DNA from: JBEEMU01 sp043778315
GTDB lineage: Bacteria; Bacteroidota; Bacteroidia; Chitinophagales; Saprospiraceae
Assembly (NCBI GenBank): GCA_043778315.1
Contig: JAYWGJ010000371.1
Location: 1-15,348 of the forward strand
Direction: 5' to 3'
Length of the DNA stretch: 15,348 nt
The notes under the pieces were generated by a model. That model did no database searches and was not told the origin of the DNA. It was given only the letters and a program-made list of their open reading frames with translations. The position numbers and the translations under genes are program-made. Numbering within the stretch: position 1 is the stretch's first letter; every line of letters starts with the position of its first letter. This document shows, one piece after another, positions 14,265-15,348 of the stretch.

Positions 14265-14307
14265 AAAAACGCGGATACAGCCAATTATTGGTTGTATCCG
14301 CGTTTTT
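14265..14307. terminator. Bidirectional terminator between folD and the nucleoside transporter gene
   Basis: Two 20-nt arms (14265-14284 and 14288-14307) pair around a TTA loop with a single G-U mismatch. The core is ACGCGGATACAGCCAA against TTGGTTGTATCCGCGT. Rightward the stem ends in five T, and leftward it runs into eight T. It serves folD (36 bp after its stop codon) and can also stop the convergent transporter transcript. Confidence 0.88.
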
Positions 14308-14379
14308 ATTGTTGTAAGCAGCTGCGCGCTCGGACGGCGGTAGTTTAGTCCGCCGAAAAATAATCGGAGTTGTTTTTGT

Positions 14380-14413
14380 AGAATAGGATTGGGTTTAAAC
14401 CCAATCCTATTCT
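14380..14413. repeat. Perfect 34-bp palindrome with GGGTTTAAACCC core
   Basis: The left arm at 14380-14396 (AGAATAGGATTGGGTTT) is the exact reverse complement of 14397-14413, with no spacer. The GGGTTT/AAACCC centre resembles the two palindromes at 9155-9225. No T run follows on either strand, so this is more like a REP element than a terminator, though it could also protect the 3' end of the transporter message. Confidence 0.75.
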
Positions 14414-14467
14414 GAAGCCGCGTTGCCCCGTGTTTCGACGGGCTGAAGCCGCGTCGTCCCGTGTTTC
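14412..14467. repeat. Two 25-bp direct repeats CTGAAGCCGCGT...CCCGTGTTTC, 31-bp period
   Basis: Copies at 14412-14436 and 14443-14467 are identical except for three bases in the middle (TGC versus CGT). CCCGT (14428-14432) and ACGGG (14438-14442) can pair between them, and GACG-GGC around a TGAA loop pairs with GCC-CGTC within the second copy. The array directly follows the palindrome and abuts the transporter stop codon. The shared TGAAGCCG also occurs at 9185-9192. Confidence 0.7.
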
Positions 14468-14469
14468 AT

Positions 14470-15348
14470 CTAAAACAAAATACCTGCAATCGTTGCCGAT
14501 AAATAGCTCGCCAGCGTTCCACACAGCAAAGCGCGCATACCGAGTTGCGCGAGGTCGGCGCGACGGGACGGCGCGAGTTCGCCGATGCCGCCTACTTGTA
14601 TCGCTACACTGCTGAAATTGGCGAAACCACACAACGCGAACGACACAATAGCGATTGTCTTTGGGTGTAGTTTGCCTGATGCTATCATAGGTGCGAGGTC
14701 GGCGTAAGCCACAAATTCGTTGATAACTAACTTTGTTCCCATCAATTGCCCTGCGGTGAACACGTCTTGCGAAGGTACGCCCATGATGTAAGCGAACGCC
14801 GAAAACACGCCGCCCATAATGGTTTTGAAGCTCAATGTATTCATATCGAAGCCGACAACCGACGGCGACACGCCCATACTATACAGCCCTGCGCCGATTT
14901 GTCCGATAAAAAAATCTATCATTGCGATAACCGCGATAAATCCTAATAGCATCGCTACCACGTTGATAGATACTTTCATGCCGTCGCTCGCGCCATGTGA
15001 TAAAGCATCGAGAATATTGGTGTGCGGACTTGTTTTGTCTAACTCTATTACACCGCGTGTCTGCGACTCTTCGGTCTCGGGGTACACCATTTTGGCTATC
15101 ACGAGTGCGGCAGGTGCCGCCATAATACTTGCCGCTAAAAGGTATTCGGCGGGTACGCCAAACGATATATAGACCGCCATTACGCCGCCTGCAATACACG
15201 CCATACTGCCCGCCATACTTGCCAAAAGTTCGCTGCGGGTCATGCCGTCCACGTAGGGTTTAATCATGATTTGCGCTTCTACCTGACCCACAAACGCACT
15301 CGCTACATTGCTTAACGCTTCTGCGCCCGACACCGGCATTATATAATA
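14470..15348 (-). CDS. nupC: Concentrative nucleoside transporter (CNT/NupC family), C-terminal part
   Basis: This inner-membrane symporter imports nucleosides with H+ or Na+. Only the last 292 residues are inside the window; the frame continues past the right edge (YYI precede MPVSGAEALS), so the start is missing. Counting from that Met, family landmarks are VSGAEALSNVASAFVGQVEAQIMIKPY (3-29), GTKLVINEFVAYADL (201-215), GFANFSSVAIQVGGIGELAPSRRADLAQLG (238-267) and the closing SATIAGILF. Several hydrophobic membrane segments are evident. The base-contacting motif, GQTE in most members, reads GQVE here (Val20). The equivalents of vcCNT Glu332, Asn368 and Ser371 (Glu208, Asn241, Ser244) are kept. 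The gene converges on folD, and REP-like repeats abut its stop codon. Confidence 0.92.
   Translation of the reverse strand, partial: YYIMPVSGAEALSNVASAFVGQVEAQIMIKPYVDGMTRSELLASMAGSMACIAGGVMAVYISFGVPAEYLLAASIMAAPAALVIAKMVYPETEESQTRGVIELDKTSPHTNILDALSHGASDGMKVSINVVAMLLGFIAVIAMIDFFIGQIGAGLYSMGVSPSVVGFDMNTLSFKTIMGGVFSAFAYIMGVPSQDVFTAGQLMGTKLVINEFVAYADLAPMIASGKLHPKTIAIVSFALCGFANFSSVAIQVGGIGELAPSRRADLAQLGMRALLCGTLASYLSATIAGILF

Noticed and set aside
14412..14467. CRISPR-like repeats
   Set aside because: There are only two copies with a 6-bp gap, no spacers of normal size and no cas genes in the window.
1..15348. A defence, phage or toxin-antitoxin system
   Set aside because: Every long frame is a recognisable metabolic, envelope or secreted protein; no nuclease, integrase, transposase, reverse transcriptase or toxin family was seen, and no tRNA or rRNA either.

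Overview
The window looks like chromosomal DNA from a member of the Bacteroidota. The evidence is a type IX secretion (T9SS) C-terminal sorting domain, a DUF4369/DUF5106-thioredoxin TlpA-like protein, several TAnnTTTG-type -7 promoter boxes, little use of Shine-Dalgarno sites, and AT-rich spacers between genes of mixed GC. I cannot name the genus. All eleven genes have intact reading frames. The only partial one runs off the right edge.

Layout. Positions 1-311 hold no gene. From 312 to 3991 three genes read leftward: an exported beta-barrel-like protein, a vanadium-haloperoxidase/PAP2 lipoprotein, and the GTPase MeaB. A long-chain acyl-CoA ligase (fadD, 4206-5855) diverges from meaB across a spacer with three TGACACTAT repeats. 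A CAP-domain exported protein (6047-7177) reads leftward and ends in a strong terminator. Rightward then come a TylF-family methyltransferase and a LamG-like protein with a T9SS sorting domain (35 bp apart), an N-acetylmuramoyl-L-alanine amidase and folK (34 bp apart), a structured 455-bp intergenic region, a TlpA-like protein, and folD. The end of a CNT-family nucleoside transporter converges on folD, with a bidirectional terminator and a REP-like palindrome cluster between them.

How the genes relate. Most of the window is housekeeping metabolism (folK and folD in folate and one-carbon metabolism, fadD and meaB in acyl-CoA metabolism, nucleoside uptake) mixed with envelope and secreted proteins (barrel, haloperoxidase lipoprotein, CAP protein, LamG/T9SS protein, amidase, TlpA-like protein). 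I see no phage, IS, CRISPR, tRNA, rRNA or recognisable defence system.

The most interesting signals are non-coding. A 16-bp motif is shared by two promoter regions and resembles sigma-54 -24/-12 elements. Two REP-like palindrome clusters share a core. A roughly 200-bp intergenic element carries five hairpins. The fadD/meaB spacer carries a triple repeat. Promoter boxes also correct two start codons, those of the TylF-family gene and folD.
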